Positions 11,196 through 25,600 of a DNA stretch of 64,000 nucleotides are shown piece by piece. The DNA lies in contig NW_026060245.1 in assembly GCF_024166365.1 (NCBI RefSeq), positions 1 through 64,000 on the forward strand. Direction: 5' to 3'. Positions within the stretch are counted from its first letter, which is position 1; each line of letters begins with the position of its first letter. Made by a program: the position numbers and the translations under genes. This DNA comes from Elephas maximus indicus (lineage: Eukaryota > Chordata > Mammalia > Proboscidea > Elephantidae). The notes under the pieces were generated by a model. That model saw only the letters and a program-made list of their open reading frames with translations. It was not told the DNA's origin and ran no database searches.

Positions 11196-14100
11196 GCAGA
11201 GTTTGCAAACACTATTGGGCAGTTCTACTCTGTCCTATAGGGACGCTATGAGTCAGAATCCACTCCACAACAACAGTTTTATTTATTTATTTATTTATCG
11301 ATTTTTTAACCCCTTGTCCCTTCTCTAGTGTCTAGAACACTAGAAACCGTGGTGTCTCTGTGTAGTCAGCTTGGCCACCCCCTCTCTGGAGAAATCAAAT
11401 ATTATGTCCTTTCAGTGATGTCTGCACTGCTTAGAGCAATGCTTCCCAGGTTTTAGTCAGGTGAGGAGTCCATAAAGTACACTCAGCCACAGAGATTTCT
11501 CTGTCTCTGCCTGATACCCTGGGAACTCCAGCCAAGAAAGGAGGGAGGTGGGAGAAAGGGGTTTTAGAAAACGCTGTGCTTGTTCATAGGGTTATTTGCA
11601 CTATTATTTATTCCTAAGAACAACCTCTCCCTTTGGATAACATTTTCCAAGTATTTTCACACGTATTTATCTCTCGTGACCCTCTCAGCATCCTCGTGAG
11701 GTGAGGATCCAAACCCGTTGCCATCAAGTCAATTCTGACTCATAGTGACCCTATAGGACAGAGTAGAACTGCCCCAGAGCTCTCCACAGTGTGCTCATCA
11801 CTGAGGGAAAGGGTAAGAGATTTTCTGGGGATCTTGGCCACACACTCAAAAGGGAGCTCAGAACCTACTGGTTGGGCGGGTGGTGTCGTGAACTAATGGC
11901 CTACTAGCTGTTGCCAAAAAAAAAATGATGATCGGTAGAGAGTGAACCCACATGTAAAGCATGGACTTTAGTTAATAACAAGGCATCAATAGTGGTCCAC
12001 CAATTACTGTAACAAAGATACCACAGGAATGCAAGATGGTAGCAGGACAGACTTTGTTCAGGTGGAGGGCAAGCACATGGGAATTCTCTGTGCTTTCTGT
12101 ACAATTTTTGGGCAAACTGCTCTGAAAAATAAAGTCCATATCGGTATTGGTGATGGCTGCGCATAATTACTGTTGTTAAAAACTCATTGCCATCGAGTCG
12201 ATTCTGACTCATAGTGACCCTATAGGACAGAGTAGAACTCCCGCATAGAGTTTCCAAGCAGAGTTTGCAAACACTATTGGGCAGTTCTACTCTGTCCTAT
12301 AGGGACGCTATGAGTCAGAATCCACTCCACAACAACAGTTTTATTTATTTATTTATTTATCGATTTTTTAACCCCTTGTCCCTTCTCTAGTGTCTAGAAC
12401 ACTAGAAACCGTGGTGTCTCTGTGTAGTCAGCTTGGCCACCCCCTCTCTGGAGAAATCAAATATTATGTCCTTTCAGTGATGTCTGCACTGCTTAGAGCA
12501 ATGCTTCCCACGTTTTAGTCAGGTGAGGAGTCCATAAAGTACACTCAGCCACAGAGATTTCTCTGTCACTGCCTGATACCCTGGGAACTCCACCCAAGAA
12601 AGGAGGGAGGTGGGAGAAAGGGGTTTTAGAAAACCCTGTGCTTGTTGATAGGGTTATTTGCACTATTATTTATTCCTAAGAACAATCTCTCCTTTTGGAT
12701 AACATTTTCCAAGTATTTTCACACGTATTTATCTCTCGTGACCCTCTCAGCAACCTCGTGAGGTGAGGATCCAAACCCATTGCCATCAAGTCAATTCTGA
12801 CTCATAGCGACCCTATAGGACAGAGTAGAAGTGCCCCAGAGCTCTCCACAGTGTGCTCATCTCTGACGGAAAGGGTAAGAGCTTTTCTGGGGATCTTGGC
12901 CACACACTCAAAAGGGAGCTCAGAACTTACTGGTTGGGCGGGTGGTGTCCTGAACTGTTGGCCAACCAGCTGTTGACAAATAAAAAAAATGATTATCACC
13001 AGAGAGTGAACCCAGATGTAAACCGTGGACTTTACTTAATAACAAGGCATCAATAGTGGTCCACCAATTAGTGTAACAAAGATACCACAGGAATGCAAGA
13101 TGGAAGCAGGGAAGACTTTGTTCAGGTGGAGGGCAAGCACATGGGAATTCTCTGTGCTTCCTGTACAATTTTTGGGCAAACTGCTCTGAAAAATAAAGTC
13201 TATATCGGTATTGGTGATGGCTGCACATACTTACTGTTATTAAAAACTCATTGCCATCGAGTCGATTCTGACTCATAGTGACCCTATAGGACAGAGTAGA
13301 ACTCCCGCATAGAGTTTCCAAGCAGAGTTTGCAAACACTATTGGGCAGTTCTACTCTGTCCTATAGGGACGCTATGAGTCAGAATCCACTCCACAACAAC
13401 AGTTTTATTTATTTATTTATTTATCGATTTTTTTAACCCCTTGTCCCTTCTCTAGTGTCTAGAACACTAGAAACCGTGGTGTCTCTGTGTAGTCAGTTTG
13501 GCCACCCCCTCTCTGGAGAAATCAAATATTATGTCCTTTCAGTGATGTCTGCACTGCTTAGAGCAATGCTTCCCAGGTTTTAGTCAGGTGAGGAGTCCAT
13601 AAAGTACACTCAGCCACAGAGATTTCTCTGTCTCTGCCTGATACCCTGGGAACTCCAGCCAAGAAAGGAGGGAGGTGGGAGAAAGGGGTTTTAGAAAACG
13701 CTGTGCTTGTTCATAGGGTTATTTGCACTATTATTTATTCCTAAGAACAACCTCTCCCTTTGGATAACATTTTCCAAGTATTTTCACACGTATTTATCTC
13801 TCGTGACCCTCTCAGCATCCTCGTGAGGTGAGGATCCAAACCCGTTGCCATCAAGTCAATTCTGACTCATAGTGACCCTATAGGACAGAGTAGAACTGCC
13901 CCAGAGCTCTCCACAGTGTGCTCATCACTGAGGGAAAGGGTAAGAGATTTTCTGGGGATCTTGGCCACACACTCAAAAGGGAGCTCAGAACCTACTGGTT
14001 GGGCGGGTGGTGTCGTGAACTAATGGCCTACTAGCTGTTGCCAAAAAAAAAATGATGATCGGTAGAGAGTGAACCCAGATGTAAAGCATGGACTTTAGTT

Positions 14101-17100
14101 AATAACAAGGCATCAATAGTGGTCCACCAATTACTGTAACAAAGATACCACAGGAATGCAAGATGGTAGCAGGACAGACTTTGTTCAGGTGGAGGGCAAG
14201 CACATGGGAATTCTCTGTGCTTTCTGTACAATTTTTGGGCAAACTGCTCTGAAAAATAAAGTCCATATCGGTATTGGTGATGGCTGCGCATAATTACTGT
14301 TGTTAAAAACTCATTGCCATCGAGTCGATTCTGACTCATAGTGACCCTATAGGACAGAGTAGAACTCCCGCATAGAGTTTCCAAGCAGAGTTTGCAAACA
14401 CTATTGGGCAGTTCTACTCTGTCCTATAGGGACGCTATGAGTCAGAATCCACTCCACAACAACAGTTTTATTTATTTATTTATTTATCGATTTTTTAACC
14501 CCTTGTCCCTTCTCTAGTGTCTAGAACACTAGAAACCGTGGTGTCTCTGTGTAGTCAGCTTGGCCACCCCCTCTCTGGAGAAATCAAATATTATGTCCTT
14601 TCAGTGATGTCTGCACTGCTTAGAGCAATGCTTCCCACGTTTTAGTCAGGTGAGGAGTCCATAAAGTACACTCAGCCACAGAGATTTCTCTGTCACTGCC
14701 TGATACCCTGGGAACTCCACCCAAGAAAGGAGGGAGGTGGGAGAAAGGGGTTTTAGAAAACCCTGTGCTTGTTGATAGGGTTATTTGCACTATTATTTAT
14801 TCCTAAGAACAATCTCTCCTTTTGGATAACATTTTCCAAGTATTTTCACACGTATTTATCTCTCGTGACCCTCTCAGCAACCTCGTGAGGTGAGGATCCA
14901 AACCCATTGCCATCAAGTCAATTCTGACTCATAGCGACCCTATAGGACAGAGTGGAAGTGCCCCAGAGCTCTCCACAGTGTGCTCATCTCTGACGGAAAG
15001 GGTAAGAGCTTTTCTGGGGATCTTGGCCACACACTCAAAAGGGAGCTCAGAACTTACTGGTTGGGCGGGTGGTGTCCTGAACTGTTGGCCAACCAGCTGT
15101 TGACAAATAAAAAAAATGATTATCACCAGAGAGTGAACCCAGATGTAAACCGTGGACTTTACTTAATAACAAGGCATCAATAGTGGTCCACCAATTAGTG
15201 TAACAAAGATACCACAGGAATGCAAGATGGAAGCAGGGAAGACTTTGTTCAGGTGGAGGGCAAGCACATGGGAATTCTCTGTGCTTCCTGTACAATTTTT
15301 GGGCAAACTGCTCTGAAAAATAAAGTCTATATCGGTATTGGTGATGGCTGCACATACTTACTGTTATTAAAAACTCATTGCCATCGAGTCGATTCTGACT
15401 CATAGTGACCCTATAGGACAGAGTAGAACTCCCGCATAGAGTTTCCAAGCAGAGTTTGCAAACACTATTGGGCAGTTCTACTCTGTCCTATAGGGACGCT
15501 ATGAGTCAGAATCCACTCCACAACAACAGTTTTATTTATTTATTTATTTATCGATTTTTTTAACCCCTTGTCCCTTCTCTAGTGTCTAGAACACTAGAAA
15601 CCGTGGTGTCTCTGTGTAGTCAGCTTGGCCACCCCCTCTCTGGAGAAATCAAATATTATGTCCTTTCAGTGATGTCTGCACTGCTTAGAGCAATGCTTCC
15701 CACGTTTTAGTCAGGTGAGGAGTCCATAAAGTACACTCAGCCACAGAGATTTCTCTGTCTCTGCCTGATACCCTGGGAACTCCAGCCAAGAAAGGAGGGA
15801 GGTGGGAGAAAGGGGTTTTAGAAAACGCTGTGCTTGTTCATAGGGTTATTTGCACTATTATTTATTCCTAAGAACAATCTCTCCCTTTGGATAACATTTT
15901 CCAAGAAGTTTCACACGTATTTATCTCTCGTGACCCTCTCAGCAACCTCGTGAGGTGAGGATCCAAACCCATTGCCATCAAGTCAATTCTGACTCATAGC
16001 GACCCTATAGGACAGAGTAGAAGTGCCCCAGAGCTCTCCACAGTGTGCTCATCTCTGACGGAAAGGGTAAGAGCTTTTCTGGGGATCTTGGCCACACACT
16101 CAAAAGGGAGCTCAGAACTTACTGGTTGGGCGGGTGGTGTCCTGAACTGTTGGCCAACCAGCTGTTGACAAATAAAAAAAATGATTATCACCAGAGAGTG
16201 AACCCAGATGTAAACCGTGGACTTTACTTAATAACAAGGCATCAATAGTGGTCCACCAATTAGTGTAACAAAGATACCACAGGAATGCAAGATGGAAGCA
16301 GGGAAGACTTTGTTCAGGTGGAGGGCAAGCACACGGGAATTCTCTTTGCTTCCTGTACAATTTTTGGGCAAACTGCTCTGAAAAATAAAGTCTATATCGG
16401 TATTGGTGATGGCTGCACATACTTACTGTTATTAAAAACTCATTGCCATCGAGTCGATTCTGACTCATAGTGACCCTATAGGACAGAGTAGAACTCCCGC
16501 ATAGAGTTTCCAAGCAGAGTTTGCAAACACTATTGGGCAGTTCTACTCTGTCCTATAGGGACGCTATGAGTCAGAATCCACTCCACAACAACAGTTTTAT
16601 TTATTTATTTATTTATCGATTTTTTAACCCCTTGTCCCTTCTCTAGTGTCTAGAACACTAGAAACCGTGGTGTCTCTGTGTAGTCAGCTTGGCCACCCCC
16701 TCTCTGGAGAAATCAAATATTATGTCCTTTCAGTGATGTCTGCACTGCTTAGAGCAATGCTTCCCACGTTTTAGTCAGGTGAGGAGTCCATAAAGTACAC
16801 TCAGCCACAGAGATTTCTCTGTCTCTGCCTGATACCCTGGGAACTCCAGCCAAGAAAGGAGGGAGGTGGGAGAAAGGGGTTTTAGAAAACGCTGTGCTTG
16901 TTCATAGGGTTATTTGCACTATTATTTATTCCTAAGAACAATCTCTCCCTTTGGATAACATTTTCCAAGAAGTTTCACACGTATTTATCTCTCGTGACCC
17001 TCTCAGCAACCTCGTGAGGTGACGATCCAAACCCATTGCCACCTAGTCAATTGTGACTCATAGCGACACTATAAGACAGAGTAGAAGTGCTCCAGAGCTC

Positions 17101-19690
17101 TCCAGAGTGTCTTCATCACTGAGGGAAAGGGTAAGAGCTTTTCTGGGCATCTTGGCCACACACTCAAAAGGGAGCTCGGAACTTACTGGTTGGGCGGGAG
17201 GTGTCCTGAACTGTTGACCATCGAGCTGTTGACAAATAAAGAAAATGATTATCAGCAGAGAGTGAACCCAGATGTAAACCGTGGACTTCAGTTAATAATA
17301 AGGCATCAAGAGTGGTCCACCAATTAGTGTAACAAAGATACCACAGGAATGCAAGATGGTAGCAGGACAGACTTTGTTCAGGTGGAGGGCAAGCACATGG
17401 GAATTCTCTGGGCTTCCTGTACAATTTTTGGGCAAACTGCTCTGAAAAATAAAGTCTATATGGGTATTGGTGATGGCTGCACATAATTCCTGTTATTAAA
17501 AACCCATTGCCATCGAGTCGATTCTGACTCATAGTGACCCTATAGGGCAGAGTAGAACTCCCGCATAGAGTTTCCAAGCAGAGTTTCCAAACACTATTGG
17601 GTATTTCTACTCTGTCTTATAGGGTCGCTATGAGTCAGAATGAACTCCACAAGAACAGTTTTATTTATTTATTTATCTCTTTTTTAACCCCTTGTCCCTT
17701 GTCTAGTTTCTGGAATACTACAAAACGTGGTGTCTCCGTGTAGTCAGCCTGGCCACCCCTCTCTGGAGAAATCAAATATTATGTCCTTTCAGTGATGTCT
17801 GCACTGTTTAGAGCAATGCTTCCCGCGTTTTAGTCAGGTGAGGAGTCCATAAAGTACACTCAGCCACAGAGATTTCTCCCTGATCCCCTGGGAACTCCAC
17901 CCAAGAAAGGCGGGAGGTGGGAGAAAGGGGTTTTAGAAAACCCTGTGCTTGTTGATAGGGTTATTTGCACTATTATTTATTCCTAAGAACAACCTCTCCC
18001 TTTGGATAACATTTTCCAAGTATTTTCACACGTATTTATCTCTCGTGACCCTCTCAGCATCCTCGTGAGGTGAGGATCCAAACCCGTTGCCATCAAGTCA
18101 ATTCTGACTCATAGTGACCCTATAGGACAGAGTAGAAGTGCCCCAGAGCTCTCCACAGTGTGCTCATCACTGAGGGAAAGGGTAAGAGATTTTCTGGGGA
18201 TCTTGGCCACACACTCAAAAGGGAGCTCAGAACCTACTGGTTGGGCGGGTGGTGTCGTGAACTAATGGCCTACTAGCTGTTGCCAAAAAAAAAATGATGA
18301 TCGGTAGAGAGTGAACCCAGATGTAAAGCATGGACTTTAGTTAATAACAAGGCATCAATAGTGGTCCACCAATTACTGTAACAAAGATACCACAGGAATG
18401 CAAGATGGTAGCAGGACAGACTTTGTTCAGGTGGAGGGCAAGCACATGGGAATTCTCTGTGCTTTCTGTACAATTTTTGGGCAAACTGCTCTGAAAAATA
18501 AAGTCCATATCGGTATTGGTGATGGCTGCGCATAATTACTGTTATTAAAAACTCATTGCCATCGAGTCGATTCTGACTCATAGTGACCCTATAGGACAGA
18601 GTAGAACTCCCGCACAGAGTTTCCAAGCAGAGTTTGCAAACACTATTGGGCAGTTCTACTCTGTCCTATAGGGACGCTATGAGTCAGAATCCACTCCACA
18701 ACAACAGTTTTATTTATTTATTTATTTATCGATTTTTTAACCCCTTGTCCCTTCTCTAGTGTCTAGAACACTAGAAACCGTGGTGTCTCTGTGTAGTCAG
18801 CTTGGCCACCCCCTCTCTGGAGAAATCAAATATTATGTCCTTTCAGTGATGTCTGCACTGCTTAGAGCAATGCTTCCCACGTTTTAGTCAGGTGAGGAGT
18901 CCATAAAGTACACTCAGCCACAGAGATTTCTCTGTCACTGCCTGATACCCTGGGAACTCCACCCAAGAAAGGAGGGAGGTGGGAGAAAGGGGTTTTAGAA
19001 AACCCTGTGCTTGTTGATAGGGTTATTTGCACTATTATTTATTCCTAAGAACAATCTCTCCTTTTGGATAACATTTTCCAAGTATTTTCACACGTATTTA
19101 TCTCTCGTGACCCTCTCAGCAACCTCGTGAGGTGAGGATCCAAACCCATTGCCATCAAGTCAATTCTGACTCATAGCGACCCTATAGGACAGAGTAGAAG
19201 TGCCCCAGAGCTCTCCACAGTGTGCTCATCTCTGACGGAAAGGGTAAGAGCTTTTCTGGGGATCTTGGCCACACACTCAAAAGGGAGCTCAGAACTTACT
19301 GGTTGGGCGGGTGGTGTCCTGAACTGTTGGCCAACCAGCTGTTGACAAATAAAAAAAATGATTATCACCAGAGAGTGAACCCAGATGTAAACCGTGGACT
19401 TTACTTAATAACAAGGCATCAATAGTGGTCCACCAATTAGTGTAACAAAGATACCACAGGAATGCAAGATGGAAGCAGGGAAGACTTTGTTCAGGTGGAG
19501 GGCAAGCACATGGGAATTCTCTGTGCTTCCTGTACAATTTTTGGGCAAACTGCTCTGAAAAATAAAGTCTATATCGGTATTGGTGATGGCTGCACATACT
19601 TACTGTTATTAAAAACTCATTGCCATCGAGTCGATTCTGACTCATAGTGACCCTATAGGACAGAGTAGAACTCCCGCATAGAGTTTCCAA
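11196..19690. repeat. Higher-order repeat copy 2 (8 monomers)
   Basis: Same monomer order as copy 1, with a period of 8,495 bp to copy 3. Differences from copy 3 found by eye are few: GTGGAAGTG for GTAGAAGTG near 14954, CTCCCTTTGG for CTCCTTTTGG near 15885, and CACGTT for CAGGTT near 16765. Confidence 0.95.
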
Positions 19691-22600
19691 GCAGAGTTTG
19701 CAAACACTATTGGGCAGTTCTACTCTGTCCTATAGGGACGCTATGAGTCAGAATCCACTCCACAACAACAGTTTTATTTATTTATTTATTTATCGATTTT
19801 TTAACCCCTTGTCCCTTCTCTAGTGTCTAGAACACTAGAAACCGTGGTGTCTCTGTGTAGTCAGCTTGGCCACCCCCTCTCTGGAGAAATCAAATATTAT
19901 GTCCTTTCAGTGATGTCTGCACTGCTTAGAGCAATGCTTCCCAGGTTTTAGTCAGGTGAGGAGTCCATAAAGTACACTCAGCCACAGAGATTTCTCTGTC
20001 TCTGCCTGATACCCTGGGAACTCCAGCCAAGAAAGGAGGGAGGTGGGAGAAAGGGGTTTTAGAAAACGCTGTGCTTGTTCATAGGGTTATTTGCACTATT
20101 ATTTATTCCTAAGAACAACCTCTCCCTTTGGATAACATTTTCCAAGTATTTTCACACGTATTTATCTCTCGTGACCCTCTCAGCATCCTCGTGAGGTGAG
20201 GATCCAAACCCGTTGCCATCAAGTCAATTCTGACTCATAGTGACCCTATAGGACAGAGTAGAACTGCCCCAGAGCTCTCCACAGTGTGCTCATCACTGAG
20301 GGAAAGGGTAAGAGATTTTCTGGGGATCTTGGCCACACACTCAAAAGGGAGCTCAGAACCTACTGGTTGGGCGGGTGGTGTCGTGAACTAATGGCCTACT
20401 AGCTGTTGCCAAAAAAAAAATGATGATCGGTAGAGAGTGAACCCACATGTAAAGCATGGACTTTAGTTAATAACAAGGCATCAATAGTGGTCCACCAATT
20501 ACTGTAACAAAGATACCACAGGAATGCAAGATGGTAGCAGGACAGACTTTGTTCAGGTGGAGGGCAAGCACATGGGAATTCTCTGTGCTTTCTGTACAAT
20601 TTTTGGGCAAACTGCTCTGAAAAATAAAGTCCATATCGGTATTGGTGATGGCTGCGCATAATTACTGTTGTTAAAAACTCATTGCCATCGAGTCGATTCT
20701 GACTCATAGTGACCCTATAGGACAGAGTAGAACTCCCGCATAGAGTTTCCAAGCAGAGTTTGCAAACACTATTGGGCAGTTCTACTCTGTCCTATAGGGA
20801 CGCTATGAGTCAGAATCCACTCCACAACAACAGTTTTATTTATTTATTTATTTATCGATTTTTTAACCCCTTGTCCCTTCTCTAGTGTCTAGAACACTAG
20901 AAACCGTGGTGTCTCTGTGTAGTCAGCTTGGCCACCCCCTCTCTGGAGAAATCAAATATTATGTCCTTTCAGTGATGTCTGCACTGCTTAGAGCAATGCT
21001 TCCCACGTTTTAGTCAGGTGAGGAGTCCATAAAGTACACTCAGCCACAGAGATTTCTCTGTCACTGCCTGATACCCTGGGAACTCCACCCAAGAAAGGAG
21101 GGAGGTGGGAGAAAGGGGTTTTAGAAAACCCTGTGCTTGTTGATAGGGTTATTTGCACTATTATTTATTCCTAAGAACAATCTCTCCTTTTGGATAACAT
21201 TTTCCAAGTATTTTCACACGTATTTATCTCTCGTGACCCTCTCAGCAACCTCGTGAGGTGAGGATCCAAACCCATTGCCATCAAGTCAATTCTGACTCAT
21301 AGCGACCCTATAGGACAGAGTAGAAGTGCCCCAGAGCTCTCCACAGTGTGCTCATCTCTGACGGAAAGGGTAAGAGCTTTTCTGGGGATCTTGGCCACAC
21401 ACTCAAAAGGGAGCTCAGAACTTACTGGTTGGGCGGGTGGTGTCCTGAACTGTTGGCCAACCAGCTGTTGACAAATAAAAAAAATGATTATCACCAGAGA
21501 GTGAACCCAGATGTAAACCGTGGACTTTACTTAATAACAAGGCATCAATAGTGGTCCACCAATTAGTGTAACAAAGATACCACAGGAATGCAAGATGGAA
21601 GCAGGGAAGACTTTGTTCAGGTGGAGGGCAAGCACATGGGAATTCTCTGTGCTTCCTGTACAATTTTTGGGCAAACTGCTCTGAAAAATAAAGTCTATAT
21701 CGGTATTGGTGATGGCTGCACATACTTACTGTTATTAAAAACTCATTGCCATCGAGTCGATTCTGACTCATAGTGACCCTATAGGACAGAGTAGAACTCC
21801 CGCATAGAGTTTCCAAGCAGAGTTTGCAAACACTATTGGGCAGTTCTACTCTGTCCTATAGGGACGCTATGAGTCAGAATCCACTCCACAACAACAGTTT
21901 TATTTATTTATTTATTTATCGATTTTTTTAACCCCTTGTCCCTTCTCTAGTGTCTAGAACACTAGAAACCGTGGTGTCTCTGTGTAGTCAGCTTGGCCAC
22001 CCCCTCTCTGGAGAAATCAAATATTATGTCCTTTCAGTGATGTCTGCACTGCTTAGAGCAATGCTTCCCAGGTTTTAGTCAGGTGAGGAGTCCATAAAGT
22101 ACACTCAGCCACAGAGATTTCTCTGTCTCTGCCTGATACCCTGGGAACTCCAGCCAAGAAAGGAGGGAGGTGGGAGAAAGGGGTTTTAGAAAACGCTGTG
22201 CTTGTTCATAGGGTTATTTGCACTATTATTTATTCCTAAGAACAACCTCTCCCTTTGGATAACATTTTCCAAGTATTTTCACACGTATTTATCTCTCGTG
22301 ACCCTCTCAGCATCCTCGTGAGGTGAGGATCCAAACCCGTTGCCATCAAGTCAATTCTGACTCATAGTGACCCTATAGGACAGAGTAGAACTGCCCCAGA
22401 GCTCTCCACAGTGTGCTCATCACTGAGGGAAAGGGTAAGAGATTTTCTGGGGATCTTGGCCACACACTCAAAAGGGAGCTCAGAACCTACTGGTTGGGCG
22501 GGTGGTGTCGTGAACTAATGGCCTACTAGCTGTTGCCAAAAAAAAAATGATGATCGGTAGAGAGTGAACCCAGATGTAAAGCATGGACTTTAGTTAATAA

Positions 22601-25600
22601 CAAGGCATCAATAGTGGTCCACCAATTACTGTAACAAAGATACCACAGGAATGCAAGATGGTAGCAGGACAGACTTTGTTCAGGTGGAGGGCAAGCACAT
22701 GGGAATTCTCTGTGCTTTCTGTACAATTTTTGGGCAAACTGCTCTGAAAAATAAAGTCCATATCGGTATTGGTGATGGCTGCGCATAATTACTGTTGTTA
22801 AAAACTCATTGCCATCGAGTCGATTCTGACTCATAGTGACCCTATAGGACAGAGTAGAACTCCCGCATAGAGTTTCCAAGCAGAGTTTGCAAACACTATT
22901 GGGCAGTTCTACTCTGTCCTATAGGGACGCTATGAGTCAGAATCCACTCCACAACAACAGTTTTATTTATTTATTTATTTATCGATTTTTTAACCCCTTG
23001 TCCCTTCTCTAGTGTCTAGAACACTAGAAACCGTGGTGTCTCTGTGTAGTCAGCTTGGCCACCCCCTCTCTGGAGAAATCAAATATTATGTCCTTTCAGT
23101 GATGTCTGCACTGCTTAGAGCAATGCTTCCCACGTTTTAGTCAGGTGAGGAGTCCATAAAGTACACTCAGCCACAGAGATTTCTCTGTCACTGCCTGATA
23201 CCCTGGGAACTCCACCCAAGAAAGGAGGGAGGTGGGAGAAAGGGGTTTTAGAAAACCCTGTGCTTGTTGATAGGGTTATTTGCACTATTATTTATTCCTA
23301 AGAACAATCTCTCCTTTTGGATAACATTTTCCAAGTATTTTCACACGTATTTATCTCTCGTGACCCTCTCAGCAACCTCGTGAGGTGAGGATCCAAACCC
23401 ATTGCCATCAAGTCAATTCTGACTCATAGCGACCCTATAGGACAGAGTAGAAGTGCCCCAGAGCTCTCCACAGTGTGCTCATCTCTGACGGAAAGGGTAA
23501 GAGCTTTTCTGGGGATCTTGGCCACACACTCAAAAGGGAGCTCAGAACTTACTGGTTGGGCGGGTGGTGTCCTGAACTGTTGGCCAACCAGCTGTTGACA
23601 AATAAAAAAAATGATTATCACCAGAGAGTGAACCCAGATGTAAACCGTGGACTTTACTTAATAACAAGGCATCAATAGTGGTCCACCAATTAGTGTAACA
23701 AAGATACCACAGGAATGCAAGATGGAAGCAGGGAAGACTTTGTTCAGGTGGAGGGCAAGCACATGGGAATTCTCTGTGCTTCCTGTACAATTTTTGGGCA
23801 AACTGCTCTGAAAAATAAAGTCTATATCGGTATTGGTGATGGCTGCACATACTTACTGTTATTAAAAACTCATTGCCATCGAGTCGATTCTGACTCATAG
23901 TGACCCTATAGGACAGAGTAGAACTCCCGCATAGAGTTTCCAAGCAGAGTTTGCAAACACTATTGGGCAGTTCTACTCTGTCCTATAGGGACGCTATGAG
24001 TCAGAATCCACTCCACAACAACAGTTTTATTTATTTATTTATTTATCGATTTTTTTAACCCCTTGTCCCTTCTCTAGTGTCTAGAACACTAGAAACCGTG
24101 GTGTCTCTGTGTAGTCAGCTTGGCCACCCCCTCTCTGGAGAAATCAAATATTATGTCCTTTCAGTGATGTCTGCACTGCTTAGAGCAATGCTTCCCACGT
24201 TTTAGTCAGGTGAGGAGTCCATAAAGTACACTCAGCCACAGAGATTTCTCTGTCTCTGCCTGATACCCTGGGAACTCCAGCCAAGAAAGGAGGGAGGTGG
24301 GAGAAAGGGGTTTTAGAAAACGCTGTGCTTGTTCATAGGGTTATTTGCACTATTATTTATTCCTAAGAACAATCTCTCCTTTTGGATAACATTTTCCAAG
24401 AAGTTTCACACGTATTTATCTCTCGTGACCCTCTCAGCAACCTCGTGAGGTGAGGATCCAAACCCATTGCCATCAAGTCAATTCTGACTCATAGCGACCC
24501 TATAGGACAGAGTAGAAGTGCCCCAGAGCTCTCCACAGTGTGCTCATCTCTGACGGAAAGGGTAAGAGCTTTTCTGGGGATCTTGGCCACACACTCAAAA
24601 GGGAGCTCAGAACTTACTGGTTGGGCGGGTGGTGTCCTGAACTGTTGGCCAACCAGCTGTTGACAAATAAAAAAAATGATTATCACCAGAGAGTGAACCC
24701 AGATGTAAACCGTGGACTTTACTTAATAACAAGGCATCAATAGTGGTCCACCAATTAGTGTAACAAAGATACCACAGGAATGCAAGATGGAAGCAGGGAA
24801 GACTTTGTTCAGGTGGAGGGCAAGCACACGGGAATTCTCTTTGCTTCCTGTACAATTTTTGGGCAAACTGCTCTGAAAAATAAAGTCTATATCGGTATTG
24901 GTGATGGCTGCACATACTTACTGTTATTAAAAACTCATTGCCATCGAGTCGATTCTGACTCATAGTGACCCTATAGGACAGAGTAGAACTCCCGCATAGA
25001 GTTTCCAAGCAGAGTTTGCAAACACTATTGGGCAGTTCTACTCTGTCCTATAGGGACGCTATGAGTCAGAATCCACTCCACAACAACAGTTTTATTTATT
25101 TATTTATTTATTTATCGATTTTTTAACCCCTTGTCCCTTCTCTAGTGTCTAGAACACTAGAAACCGTGGTGTCTCTGTGTAGTCAGCTTGGCCACCCCCT
25201 CTCTGGAGAAATCAAATATTATGTCCTTTCAGTGATGTCTGCACTGCTTAGAGCAATGCTTCCCAGGTTTTAGTCAGGTGAGGAGTCCATAAAGTACACT
25301 CAGCCACAGAGATTTCTCTGTCTCTGCCTGATACCCTGGGAACTCCAGCCAAGAAAGGAGGGAGGTGGGAGAAAGGGGTTTTAGAAAACGCTGTGCTTGT
25401 TCATAGGGTTATTTGCACTATTATTTATTCCTAAGAACAATCTCTCCCTTTGGATAACATTTTCCAAGAAGTTTCACACGTATTTATCTCTCGTGACCCT
25501 CTCAGCAACCTCGTGAGGTGACGATCCAAACCCATTGCCACCTAGTCAATTGTGACTCATAGCGACACTATAAGACAGAGTAGAAGTGCTCCAGAGCTCT